This document shows, one piece after another, positions 54,138 through 63,548 of a stretch of DNA of 64,000 nucleotides. Origin of the DNA: Hesseltinella vesiculosa (taxonomy: Eukaryota; Mucoromycota; Mucoromycetes; Mucorales; Cunninghamellaceae); assembly GCA_002104935.1 (NCBI GenBank), contig MCGT01000027.1, forward strand, positions 248,001 through 312,000. Reading direction: 5' to 3'. The position numbers and the translations under genes are program-made. The notes below the pieces were generated by a model. That model saw only the letters and a list, made by a program, of their open reading frames with translations. It did no database searches and was not told the DNA's origin. Positions within the stretch are counted from its first letter, which is position 1, and every line of letters begins with the position of its first letter.

Positions 54138-55742
54138 CTAAACCTTGTCATAGTCCAATTTGGTTTCCAGCTTCTTCATGTCGGCAACCTTGCGCACAGC
54201 CTTCATGAAGTCCTCTTGGATACAGTAATCACGTTCTTCTCGGATAGCAAACATACCGGCTTCGGTACACACGTTCCGTAAATCAGCACCATTGAATCCG
54301 TCCGAGAGTTTGACAATGGCTTCGTAATCTAATTGGATTCAATAGGGGGGATGAGTGGTCCGTTGACAACGGGGAGGGGGTAAAAAAAAAAGGGGGGGGA
54401 CGATCCATTTACCCATATCACCATGCTTGGTGATGTTGCCAGCGTGGATCTTGAGAATTTCTAATCGGCCTTGTTCGTTTGGTAAGGGAATTTCGATCTT
54501 TCGGTCTAGACGACCAGGTCGTAGCAAAGCAGGGTCCAGAGTGTCTGGTCGGTTGGTGGCCATGATCAGCTTGGTTTGTCCCAAATAATCGAAACCGTCC
54601 ATCTGGTTCAACAGCTACGATAGAAAGTGTCAGCGATCATGGTTTTGGCTATACCATTCTCGTTGGGTTACCTCCATCAGAGTACGTTGGATTTCTCGAT
54701 CTGCTGAGGTGCCTTCTGAGAAACGACGACCACCAATAGCATCGATTTCATCCATAAATATAATACAAGGCTCGTGTTCCTTTGCGTAGCCTGCAGGGGA
54801 AAAAAAAAAAAGCATGTCAGGATATGAAAGGGGGAACCAAAAAAGGCGGTTACCAAACATTTCACGGATCAAACGTGCACTTTCACCGATGTATTTGTCG
54901 ACAATGGCACTGGACACCACCTTTAAAAAGTTGACTTGAAGGGTGCTAGCCACAGCCTTGGCCAGCAGGGTTTTGCCGGTACCTGGAGGACCGTATAACA
55001 GGACACCCTTAGGAGGCTTGACACCCACACGTAAAAACAATTCAGGGTTCATCAAAGGTAGTTCAATGACCTAGGCAAGGAGAGAAACGAATAAGAAGAG
55101 GCAAGGAACCGATGCTATTACCTCTCGCAATTCACGAATCTGTTCCCCTAGACCACCGATGCCGGCAAAGCTGATGTCTCCGGGGTCTTCGACCGACATG
55201 TTGTACACCAAAGGATCGACTTCTCGGGGCAAGACTCGCATAATGGTCAATGTGGTCATATCCAAGGCCACACGGGCGCCTTGTTTCAATTTTTCCTTGT
55301 CAATGCTGGGGCGGCAGCCCACTACATAACGAGGGCCGCTGGTATTTTTCACAATATCTATGACACATGGGAGATTAGTCATTTCAATAAAAAAGACGAT
55401 GGGAGATCGCATTCACTTTACATCGCTCGTCATCAATTTGCTTTAGCATTTCACCAATGACTTGGCCAACGCTTTGCAGAGCACTAATGTCGCTTTCGGT
55501 TTTGTCGTATTCTTCATCCAGAGATTTCAAACTTAAACGAGCTAAAGAAAAGAAGAAACCATTGTCGTCATGTGTCATCCAACTCGTTCATTTTTGTTTT
55601 TGTTTTCTTTTCTTAGGGTGAGCTTGCCTTCTTTCAATCTGGCATCAAGTTCACGATGTTCCAGAAGACGTTTACGGTAAGACGTCAAAGCTTGTGATTT
55701 AGGATCGGTGGGATCGGATGAACCGGTAGAACTGGAAGCCAT
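54138..55742 (-). CDS. RPT4: 26S proteasome AAA-ATPase subunit RPT4
   Basis: Seven exons (55628-55742, 55422-55541, 55122-55357, 54854-55070, 54672-54790, 54413-54614, 54138-54328) give 399 aa. Features are an N-terminal coiled coil ([20 protein letters not shown]), an OB-fold segment ([15 protein letters not shown]), Walker [11 protein letters not shown], Walker [16 protein letters not shown], sensor [20 protein letters not shown] and a C-terminal helical domain. RPT4 rather than RPT1-3 or RPT5-6 is chosen because of ITFAGIGGL-like [20 protein letters not shown] and SDFYKTES-like spacing. It helps unfold substrates in the 19S base. The first intron (55542-55627) has a GC donor (GAAG|GCAAG). 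Only this junction gives [18 protein letters not shown] without a break. Head-to-head with RPB5. Confidence 0.95.
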
Positions 55743-56141
55743 GGTTGATAAGTTGTTTAAAAAAAAAAAAGAAAAAGGGCACACAACTTCAACGCGCAAG
55801 TTCAAAAAAAAAAAAAAAGCATACGCAATGAGCTGTGCCTTGAATCTCCGACCGCCGGTTTTTCTTCTGTGGATGGCAGAGGCTCCTCTAGACCTTCAGC
55901 CAATGTACGTAGTAAAGAAAGGCTAGGATGCACCGTTCTTTCAGTTATAAAAGAAAGCCTGTCCTTCCAAAAGAACGGTGTTTCCGTTTGCTTCAGCGTG
56001 AACTTGCACGAAGGGTACGCTGGGCCAATCAGAGCCGCCAGATCCGCTGAGAGTGGCTTTTTTTTTTGGCAAGTGTGTCTTTTTTTTTTCCCTCTTGTTT
56101 CTTACATTCCTTTTTTTTTTTTTTTTCGTTCAAACGACGCC
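55743..56141. promoter_or_regulatory. Divergent promoter RPT4 / RPB5 with inverted repeat
   Basis: The 399-bp interval between starts holds A runs near RPT4, T runs near RPB5 and an 11-bp inverted repeat: caccgttcttt at 55931-55941 and aaagaacggtg at 55970-55980. Between the arms lies ttataaaag, a TATA-like element at about 55945. A nested ctttc...gaaag pair flanks it. The arrangement suggests two inverted binding sites around a TATA element. Confidence 0.5.
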
Positions 56142-56958
56142 ATGGACAACAGTAACAGTGAAGTGACTCGTTTGTGGAGAGTCTACCGTACATGTCATGA
56201 AATGGTCCACGATCGAGTAAGGCATATGATTTTTCTGTGGTGATGAATAGAAAACGATGAAACTCATCGTGGTTTGTGATAACGTTTAGGGCTACCTTGT
56301 ATCCAAATCTGAATTAGAAATGGAACTTGAGACCTTCAAACGCACGTTTGCTCCTTCTGGCGATGTCGAGTAAGTTGCTGAAGATCATCATGTCTACCAT
56401 GGACTGACAGCTGGTTTTTTTTTTTTTTGTCAAGTCGTGATCAGTTGACCTTTGTTGTGCAGAGCCGAAATGATCCTACGGATCAGCTTTTGGTGTTCTT
56501 CCCAAAGGACCGCTCAGTAGGTGTCAAGCCATTGCGAGTGTAAGTGAAATAGCGAAGGAAACCCCAAAGCTGATAGTTGATGGTGTTACAGGTTCGTTGA
56601 ACGTATGGCACAACAGCAAATCCCCAAAGGTATCTGCGTGTATCAACAGAGTCTAACACCCTCAGCAAACAAAGTCATGCAATCATTACCATCGAAACAT
56701 ACATTGGAATCTTTCAACGAGAACGAATTATTGGTCAATATTACTCATCATGTCTTGGTACCAAAGCACGAGGTCCTTACTGCGGATGAAAAGGCCACCT
56801 TGTTGAAACGATACCGCTTGAAGGATTCTCAACTGCCTCGCATCCAACACTCCGATCCCGTGGCTCGTTACTATGGTCTGAAGCGTGGGCAAGTGGTCAA
56901 GATCTTGCGTGAAAGTGAAACGGCTGGTCGCTATGTCAGTTATCGCTTGTGCATCTAG
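56142..56958 (+). CDS. RPB5: RNA polymerase I/II/III shared subunit RPB5 (RPABC1)
   Basis: Four exons (56142-56216, 56290-56369, 56435-56539, 56592-56958) give 208 aa, the normal RPB5 length. The N-terminal jaw domain reads [20 protein letters not shown], followed by [20 protein letters not shown] and [20 protein letters not shown]. The C-terminal assembly domain, shared with archaeal RpoH, is complete: [56 protein letters not shown] and RYVSYRLC. The protein is nuclear and common to all three polymerases. Intron 3 splits the RVF codon (GT|G). Confidence 0.97.
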
Positions 56959-57743
56959 TGTCTTTGAGTCTTGCATTCCTTTTTTTTTTCTATATATTCT
57001 CTCTCATCCTGCCTGTTCCCTCTCTTTCCATTCATTATCTTGCTCCTCATCCTTGTTAGTTTCTATTGTTAGATGACTGGGCTGCCATACCTAGCTGGAT
57101 TTTTTTTTCCTTTGGTGCTTTTTGTTTCCAAAGTGTTCAATAAAGCATCCGATTTTTTTTTTTAAAAAAAAACATGGGTTTATTGTCGATCAGGGGGTGG
57201 TTTTTTGACCCAAAAAAAAAAAAAAAAAAAACCAGCTTCTGGGCAACTTCTCCTGTTCCTTCCATGCCTTTTTCAAATGACAAAAAGCATCCCTTTTTGA
57301 ACAATTGAAAAACCTCCTCGTTTGTTCTCCATGCTGATCCTTGTAGCACTCCACTTAAACCCTTATTTCCCCCCTTGATTGGCTTTATATTGCTTTTTTG
57401 CTTATTTTCATACATGCATGGTATCTTCTCCTTTTCAATCAGTCTCCTGCTCATGACTGACCGAGATTTTTTTCAATTGACGTCGTCACCCCCTCTCTTT
57501 TTTGATCTTTTGCCCCTGAAACTTGATCCATTGTTTAGCAATCGTTTTTATTGTTTTTTTTTTTAAAAAAAAAAAAAAAAAGGATAAAGAAAATCGAAAT
57601 GTAATATCATAATAAAAAATAAGAGTAATAGAGTTATAACAGTTGTAGGAAATGAAAAGTAAAAAGAAGGGGAAAGCGCCAGGGGGGGGGGAGAAATATA
57701 ATAATAATAATAATAAAAAAGGAACGAGGCCAGCCCAAGCACC
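56959..57743. other. Convergent intergenic region with two T(n)A(n) blocks
   Basis: T11A9 at about 57153-57172 (directly after an AATAAA, tcaataaagc) and T11A17 at about 57554-57581 flank a gene-free segment between RPB5 and the next minus-strand gene. A tandem ataata stretch lies near 57700. No exon is supported. Confidence 0.5.
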
Positions 57744-58313
57744 CTAAGCTTTTTTTTTCCTTCGACCAGGATGAGGAGCGCCATCGACGATTTTACGAAT
57801 CAAGACAAAGACTTGATCGGAAGAGACAACCATGTTTTGGTTCATGTCGGCCATACAATAGCCGCCAAGGTTTGCCTGCCAAAAGTAAAAGTCGGACAGG
57901 GACGAGTTGGTTTGATAGAGATTTTCCAGGTCACGCTGATGCTTGTGAGCAAGCGGATGGAATTCGTGGTCCTTCATCACACCCCATTCAGGATGCGTGA
58001 GTTTTCCTTGGGCGAGGGCGGTCGGTTGGCGGGCGGTCTGCCGGCTAGGTCTGGAAGGGGCGGTGACGGGTGGGCTGGTAGGGCTCATCAAGGCATCGGT
58101 AGGATGCCCAGCAAGATTGGGTGTGGTCATAACAGATGGGTGGATAGGATGAGAGGGTGTGTGGAGAGGTGGCGGGTGATGCATTGAGTGCTCCAGTGAA
58201 CTGGGAGCGGTGAGGCACGGGTCGTTCAATAAGGGTGGCCATTCCAAATTGGACCCAGCGCCAGCAGCTGACCCAGACCATAAATCGTCCTCGGTTTCTA
58301 TCTTCATAGACAT
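57744..58313 (-). CDS. Uncharacterised Pro/Ser/His-rich protein
   Basis: A 189-residue frame runs from ATG 58313 (MSMKIETEDDLWSGSAAGAG) to TAG at 57744-57746. The family was not recognised. The first two-thirds are disordered (Pro, Ser, Thr, His). The last ~80 residues look folded and helical (ENLYQTNSSLSDFYFWQANL, GGYCMADMNQNMVVSSDQVF, VLIRKIVDGAPHPGRRKKK) and end in a basic cluster that could be a nuclear signal. An acceptor-like cccttttgaaag lies directly before the ATG, and a GT donor at about 58390 follows MTTLQMHELQT, but that upstream exon is out of frame. An intron in the 5' UTR is the simplest reading. Confidence 0.55.
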   Translation of the reverse strand: MSMKIETEDDLWSGSAAGAGSNLEWPPLLNDPCLTAPSSLEHSMHHPPPLHTPSHPIHPSVMTTPNLAGHPTDALMSPTSPPVTAPSRPSRQTARQPTALAQGKLTHPEWGVMKDHEFHPLAHKHQRDLENLYQTNSSLSDFYFWQANLGGYCMADMNQNMVVSSDQVFVLIRKIVDGAPHPGRRKKKA

Positions 58314-58869
58314 GTCTTTCAAAAGGGAAAAAAAGGGAAGGAACGAGCGAGAAAGAAAAGGGTAAAAAAGAAAAAAAGAAAAATGGCCTACTTGTTTGCA
58401 GTTCATGCATTTGCAGGGTTGTCAATTTCCTTTCTTGTGCAGCTTCATGCTGCTTCTTTGACTCTGCCCCCCTCCCCTTTTTTTTTCGTTCAACAATTAA
58501 AAACGAGCCAACCCCCTCTTTTTTTTTTTTTTTTTGGTCAGAAAAAACATCTGTTCGTTTTTTTACGACATCAAATCGTAAGCTTAGCTGTGGCGAACAA
58601 AAGGGTAATAAGCAGCTTTTGCCAAAGTAACGTGATCCTTAATTTTTGACCTTTTGAATGGCAGTTCCCTCCACTGCTCCTTTTTTTAAAATAAACTAGA
58701 CAGATGACCAACAGACATATTGTTTATTTATTTACATCTTCATGAGTAGGAGGTTCATAAGCATTTGAATTAAAACTATGGAACAGGTCTTGACAAGTAG
58801 GCTTGAAGAGCTTCACGTGTCCAATCAAACAGCCGAGTGAGCTCTTTGGCAAAGCTGAGGGCAGCCCAT
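58314..58869. other. Gene-poor interval
   Basis: Contains the upstream region of the Pro-rich gene, T runs (58484, 58519-58535) and the 3' tail of an alternative frame of the next gene (ending at 58776). No other exon is supported. Confidence 0.35.
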
Positions 58870-59324
58870 TCAGAAGTGGTAAAAGATCTCCAGAACCGAT
58901 AAAGCAAAAAACATGCCCATAAACAGCAAACCAGACGAAGCCATGGTAAAGTGAGACGGCGAAAAGGGGTGGCTGGTGACGATGGTCGGCTGGTGGGAAG
59001 CTGCCTGCGGAAGTCTCCTTTCTTGTTTATTGTTTGTGTTGTTCCCGCATAGCCATTGGGAAGATGACGACGAGATCGACTGGGGCGTGGGCCAAGCTCC
59101 ATTCACTAAACCAACAACCAAAAAAGTTTAATCAAAGGGGTGACGGGGGGGGGAAGAAGAAAGAAGAAAAAAAAAATGAAATCATCGTCGGGAACTTTTT
59201 TGGATGCGGAAGTAAAAAAAAGAACAGGCCCTTGACACGCTTCACTCACACTTCCGAAAAGTTTATTTTGTCTTGAGGATGAACCTTCCTTCGTGTTCTT
59301 TTTCTTTGCCATGTTACTGCCCAT
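58870..59324 (-). CDS. Possible small tail-anchored membrane protein (two exons)
   Basis: Exon 1 starts at ATG 59324 or 59312 (MAKKKNTKEGSSSRQNKLFG) and ends at a GT near 59251. A second exon begins after AG near 59107. With donor GGAA|GTGTGA the frame continues NGAWPTPQSISSSSSQWLCG to a hydrophobic end, SSGLLFMGMFFALSVLEIFY, stop at 58870. With the stronger donor AGT|GTGAGT, the alternative frame (PRPSRSRRHLPNGY...LTRLFDWTREALQAYL, stop at 58776) would need a different acceptor. Both frames end in a membrane-like segment. Family not recognised; which frame is translated is open. Confidence 0.35.
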
Positions 59325-60030
59325 GTTTCATTCCAGCGTGGAAATGTCGTTTTTTTGGCCCTGTGACCAAAAAAATAAAAAAAAACGACTGGAAAAAAAG
59401 GGGGAGCGGGCCATAAAAGGAAACCGCCGTCCTTTCTTCTTTTTCAGTTGCACAACACGTTGCACTCAATTCCATGCCCATTTTTTTTTTCGAAGGAGTT
59501 GGGCTTTGACCTTTTTGTTCCCAAGGCCCCCCCCAGAAAGCCATCCCTTTTTTTTTTAAGGCGTGTCACAATCTACGCCCTTTTTGGTGCAAGATCGGCA
59601 ACCTTCTTTTTGACGTCCAGCAAAAAAAAAAAAAAAAAAAAGCTTTAGTGGTGTTATGGCCATGTCAACAGTGCCACCCTATCACGTATCCTCTGTCTTT
59701 TTGACCACCATCCTTGGTTGTTCACTATGGATTCAGACATGGATTTATTAAGTATGAGGCTTTTTGAGATGGTCATATAAAAAATGGGAAGGACAAGACG
59801 TGATGCGATGGAAAGCCAGTTCTATCAAAAGACGACCTGCCAAGGAGGGGGGAAATATGGAACTTTTTTTTTGCCAGAATAAAAAACAGCAAGCATAAAA
59901 TACAGTGAGATTCATAGGCAGAGAGAGGTGGTATGAACATATGAAGGGGGATAAAAATGAGGTATGCTAAATATAAAAAAGGACCCAGAGACACGGTCAT
60001 TCACCAAAAACAAGCCAAGTAAAATAAAAA
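59325..60030. other. Gene-free interval
   Basis: About 700 bp rich in A/T runs (for example A19 at about 59622). No exon with domain or splice support was found on either strand. Confidence 0.4.
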
Positions 60031-60191
60031 CTACTTGAGCAAGGGACAGGCAGGTCGCCTGTGGCCATATTTACCACACCAGGCACTATGAAAAAAAAAA
60101 AAAAGAGAAAATAAGACACTTTTCGTTGAGAAATAAATGCCGCTGCTTACCATTGACCTCCTTCCAAATTCAATGGTTTTGGGTAAGCCAT
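60031..60191 (-). CDS. 31-aa CCHC zinc-knuckle microprotein (spliced)
   Basis: Two exons, 60151-60191 and 60031-60085, are separated by a 65-bp GT-AG intron with a T-rich 3' end. They read MAYPKPLNLEGGQ, then CAWCGKYGHRRPACPLLK and stop. The first Cys codon is completed across the junction (TG|T). The result is a perfect C-x2-C-x4-H-x4-C zinc knuckle, the nucleic-acid-binding motif of Gag and CNBP-type proteins, here almost the entire protein. Splicing creating a canonical motif argues against chance. An acceptor-like actcag directly precedes the ATG, so a 5' UTR intron or an upstream coding exon is possible. The function is unknown. Confidence 0.5.
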
Positions 60192-60343
60192 GCTGAGTTT
60201 TGAACCAAATGAAAAGAAATGAAAAAATATACCCAAGTTAAAAAAGAGGTGGTGAAAAAAGAAAAGAAAAGAAGAAAAAACCAAGCCATTTTATAAGTGA
60301 TGGACGTGTTCTTTTTTTTTTATGTGAACTAGGTTGAAAGGCA

Positions 60344-60409
60344 TTAGCTGAATTTAGGCACTTGGCGTGCCATAAATGGACGTCCACCGAACATCCACTG
60401 TGGTCCCAT
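60344..60409 (-). CDS. Possible 21-codon ORF or terminal exon
   Basis: MGPQWMFGGRPFMARQVPK followed by two residues and a stop lies just after a T19 run (minus strand). A CCACAG acceptor-like site falls inside it, so the part from WMFGG on might be the last exon of an unseen gene. Composition is protein-like (Phe, Arg, Pro, Met), but evidence is only that. It sits 150 bp upstream of the zinc-knuckle gene and is not in a frame that splices to it. Confidence 0.2.
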   Translation of the reverse strand: MGPQWMFGGRPFMARQVPKFS

Positions 60410-61131
60410 GAGAAAAAAAAAAAAAAAAAAGGTGTCGTGCGGCTAAGGGCACCAGGTTTTTTTATTTATTCTTGCTGTAGCCCTCAAAGATATGCAACAA
60501 TGAACGACAATCGATGCTGCTCCCCCTTTATTTGCTTGTTACACGCAAGTCTTGAAAACCTAAAGTGCACCAATGGCAGCTTCACCATATGGTTACATGG
60601 TGACCTAACTCTTTATTCTGGGCACTCCTTTTTCTTCCCCTATCCCAAGCCTAACCTTGTGGAAGACTTGCTACTTTCATGCCACAATGCCATGTCAAAT
60701 TAATACTCAGGTGGAGGAATGATTGGTGCAACGTCGTGCTGTCAGCGGAACAGCGCTTCCGTTTTATTTTTTTTCTTCTCACATCCACGATCAGTCTCGG
60801 ATCTTCTTTTTATTTTAGTTATTTTTGTGACTTTTGACATTATTGTTATGTCGCCCTCGGACCATCATCTCTTTTAGTTGGCGTTACTCGAATCAAGGAG
60901 GCATCTGTATCACAACACAAGGAAAATGCGTGATCACCTTGTCAAAAAAAAATTGAGTTTTCGAATGACATTGACAAGCCCGTCCCACCTCTCCCTAACC
61001 CCGTTTATTTATGAGCATGCAGCTGGGCGTTTTTTTTTTTCTTTCACTAAAAACCTTCCTTTTTTTTTTTTTTCCCATGCCAAATTTTGACAGATGTCAC
61101 ACACTTCAAAAATTGGCGGGCAATTTATTTT
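60410..61131. other. Gene-free interval downstream of the F-box-like gene
   Basis: About 720 bp with T/A runs (61028-61040, 61059-61073). An AATAAA for the F-box-like gene is read on the minus strand near 61130. No exon is supported. Confidence 0.35.
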
Positions 61132-62238
61132 TTATTCAGAACGACGATGGACACGCATAACATGAACGATGGGGGTGGACATAGAAGGCATAGAGGACGT
61201 GGGTACATATTGGGCTTGATCCTGAGTATCCAAAAAGCATTTATTGGACTGGACAAGGGCTTGTAATCGAGCATAGTACTGCTGGTCTTTTTCTTCTTGG
61301 CGTTTCCGACGTTTTTGTTGTGGCGATTTGGTGGTCAGTGGGCGCTTTTTTTTGGGCGTGACGGATGCGCCCATTTGCTCGACGGGTGGGCGAATGGTTG
61401 GCAGCGGAGGTAATGGCTTGCAAGACGGCGGTAGGCTGTTCAGGAGAGAGGGCGGCAAGGAGGTGCATGGGGTGGGTGGGGAGGGTGAACACGATAGTTG
61501 AGGAGAGAAGGATGAGATGGAAAGCAGAGGTGAGGAGGTGATGGAGTGGACAGAGGCACGGCGGCAGTGCGACGGCTTCTGAGTCTCAAAAACGAGTGGA
61601 TGGCGGCACAGACGGCCAACAATGTCGAGGATTTGACGCTTCAAATGGTTGCTCTGGGTATCATGGTCAAACAAAGTGAGGGTAAAGCTTTGCAAGCATT
61701 CAAAGGGTGGGTCTATAATGACATGTCGGGGTTGTTGGTCGAGGAGATGGCGGAACTGATTGGCTTGGGTGACATAGGTATCCGTTTGCCTGGTATATTC
61801 GTAAAAAGTGAGGGGGATTTTGTCTTGGCTTTCTAACAGGAGGAGCTGGACAGCGATGGCTTGGAGGTGGTGGACAAGATCCTTGGCCTGGTCGGCACTT
61901 GTCAACGTCAGCTGCAGGTCGTGCACACAGTGAGCATACTGGTCCAGAATCACAAAGAGATCCAACGTGCCAAGGCCAGGGTGCAGTGTCATGTCCAGTG
62001 CTTCAAGGCCATGGTCCCTTGGTAACCGTGGCACCAGATCATGGATCATTGGATGCGTGTGCCAGATCTGATCTTGTGGCTGGAAGATCAGCTGCCGGTT
62101 GCTCCACAGGGTGCCACCTTGGTCAAAGATCCGTCGGTGAGCCCATCGACAAGTCTGAGCTAACCGAACAATCCCTTGAACATCCAGGTGTTTGCACAAG
62201 GTCACCAAAATGACGTCCTTTTGTAACAGTGGGTGCAT
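61132..62238 (-). CDS. F-box-like protein
   Basis: This single-exon gene of 368 aa starts at ATG 62238 (MHPLLQKDVILVTLCKHLDV). The first ~45 residues resemble an F-box: LVTLCKHLDVQGIVRLAQTC, then RWAHRRIFDQGGTLWSNRQL. They follow the helix pattern and the LxxCRxW-type motif that binds Skp1. The next ~170 residues are helical without recognised repeats. The C-terminal ~130 are Ser/Pro-rich, then basic (QQKRRKRQEEKDQQYYARLQ), perhaps nuclear. It is probably a substrate adaptor of an SCF ubiquitin ligase. The F-box is weak by eye; a generic helical protein is the alternative. Confidence 0.6.
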   Translation of the reverse strand: MHPLLQKDVILVTLCKHLDVQGIVRLAQTCRWAHRRIFDQGGTLWSNRQLIFQPQDQIWHTHPMIHDLVPRLPRDHGLEALDMTLHPGLGTLDLFVILDQYAHCVHDLQLTLTSADQAKDLVHHLQAIAVQLLLLESQDKIPLTFYEYTRQTDTYVTQANQFRHLLDQQPRHVIIDPPFECLQSFTLTLFDHDTQSNHLKRQILDIVGRLCRHPLVFETQKPSHCRRASVHSITSSPLLSISSFSPQLSCSPSPPTPCTSLPPSLLNSLPPSCKPLPPLPTIRPPVEQMGASVTPKKKRPLTTKSPQQKRRKRQEEKDQQYYARLQALVQSNKCFLDTQDQAQYVPTSSMPSMSTPIVHVMRVHRRSE

Positions 62239-63121
62239 TCAAAAAAAAAAAAAAAAAGAGGGCACTTTTTTTTCCCAGCACTCGGACCTTTCCTCAAGAA
62301 ATAGAAAAAAACCGAAGGGCTGTAATTTATAAAAAAAAAAAAATAGGGGAAGAGAGAGGAGGGATGAAAATGGATTTTTTGATTGTTTTAAAAAAGGCTT
62401 CATCTCCGAGGACACTCAAAAAACAAAGTATTTCGTCGTTAGAAAAAGAAAAAAAAAAAAAAGGCTAAATTAGTCACCACCCATGGTTTTTTGCCCAAGG
62501 CTCTTTTCATACGCCTCCTCTTTCACTGTTTTTGTACGTTTCAAATGCGTTTGCTCATAAAGAAACGATTTCTTTTCTTTTTACTTGATGGAAACAGAAA
62601 CCAAAAACAAAGTTTGATGTGCTATCTTCGTATGGGTGACACAGTGGCACTTCAACATTTCAATTTTGACAAGTGCAGGAACGGAGACAAGGCCAAATTC
62701 CCTTTTGAAGGCAATGGCTGAAAGAGAAAACCCGGCCATCTTCTAACGTGCCTTTCCTGTTTTCTTTTTTGTGCTTTTTGTGGTGCTTCTCTTCTTTTTT
62801 TAAGCAATCGTTGCCGATCCTCCATTTTCAAGAGCAAAATAAAAAAAAATGGGGGGAGCTGGCCAACGTGGTTGACCCATTCCATCAGCATAGAATCGTT
62901 TGAAAGAGAGCTCAATTTTATTGCTCTTGGATCCTGGTGACGCAAACAATAAAAGACGGAAGACCACATGAGTTTCAAAAATGGGTTTGATATCAAAAAT
63001 TGTACATTGTATGTGTTTTATGAAAGTTTGGGAGCGAGTTTCATGGAATAGAGGGAAGAGATCGTTCTTTCATTGGTGATAAAAACATGCTGAACAAATC
63101 GTTGGAAACGACATTTTCCAT
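62239..63121. other. Intergenic region between eL39 and the F-box-like gene
   Basis: About 880 bp with A15 near 62240, A12 near 62330 and A14 near 62449. No exon is supported. The right end is the eL39 3' region, where aataaa is read on the minus strand near 63000. Confidence 0.4.
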
Positions 63122-63548
63122 TTAGATGTTCAACTTGGTGTGACGCCAGTTGCGACGCTTGGCGTTCCAGCTAAAACAGTATCCAATGGTCAGGATCTTT
63201 TGCTCATTGTTCTTGGGCATCGCTTACCGAATCTTGGTGTCAGACTTCAAACGGAACCAGTGGGGCAGAGGGCGGTTTTGCTTTTGGGCCTTGCCGAGCT
63301 TGACCTTGGTGATGAAAGACTTCTTAGAAGACTAGGAAAGAAGCCGAGATAAGTGAATCCCGTCCATCGCTTTTCGCTGCATTGCCATCGTCATGGTCGC
63401 ATGGGTGGTCGATCCTTTTTTCTCAACCCATCCATCCATCCATCCATCCATCTCTCATCCTCGTCTGTTCAGCCTTTCAGTATTATCGTAAAGCAGCTCA
63501 TCCTTGCTCCATTCTTTCGTCATCGTCATGCCGTTTCATACTTACCAT
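63122..63548 (-). CDS. RPL39: 60S ribosomal protein eL39
   Basis: Three coding exons (63546-63548, 63228-63331, 63122-63170) give 51 aa, exactly the family length. Exon 1 contributes only the ATG, followed at once by GTAAGT. The next exon reads [34 protein letters not shown], and the last [15 protein letters not shown]. These match eL39, including the AQKQNRP core and the basic NAKRR-W-R-T tail. The protein lines the ribosomal exit tunnel. An intron directly after the start codon is known for this gene in several eukaryotes. The first intron contains a CCAT microsatellite. Confidence 0.95.
63428..63453. repeat. CCAT tetranucleotide microsatellite
   Basis: Six or so tandem CCAT units inside the first intron of eL39 (minus strand ATGG). 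No other feature is attached. Confidence 0.8.
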
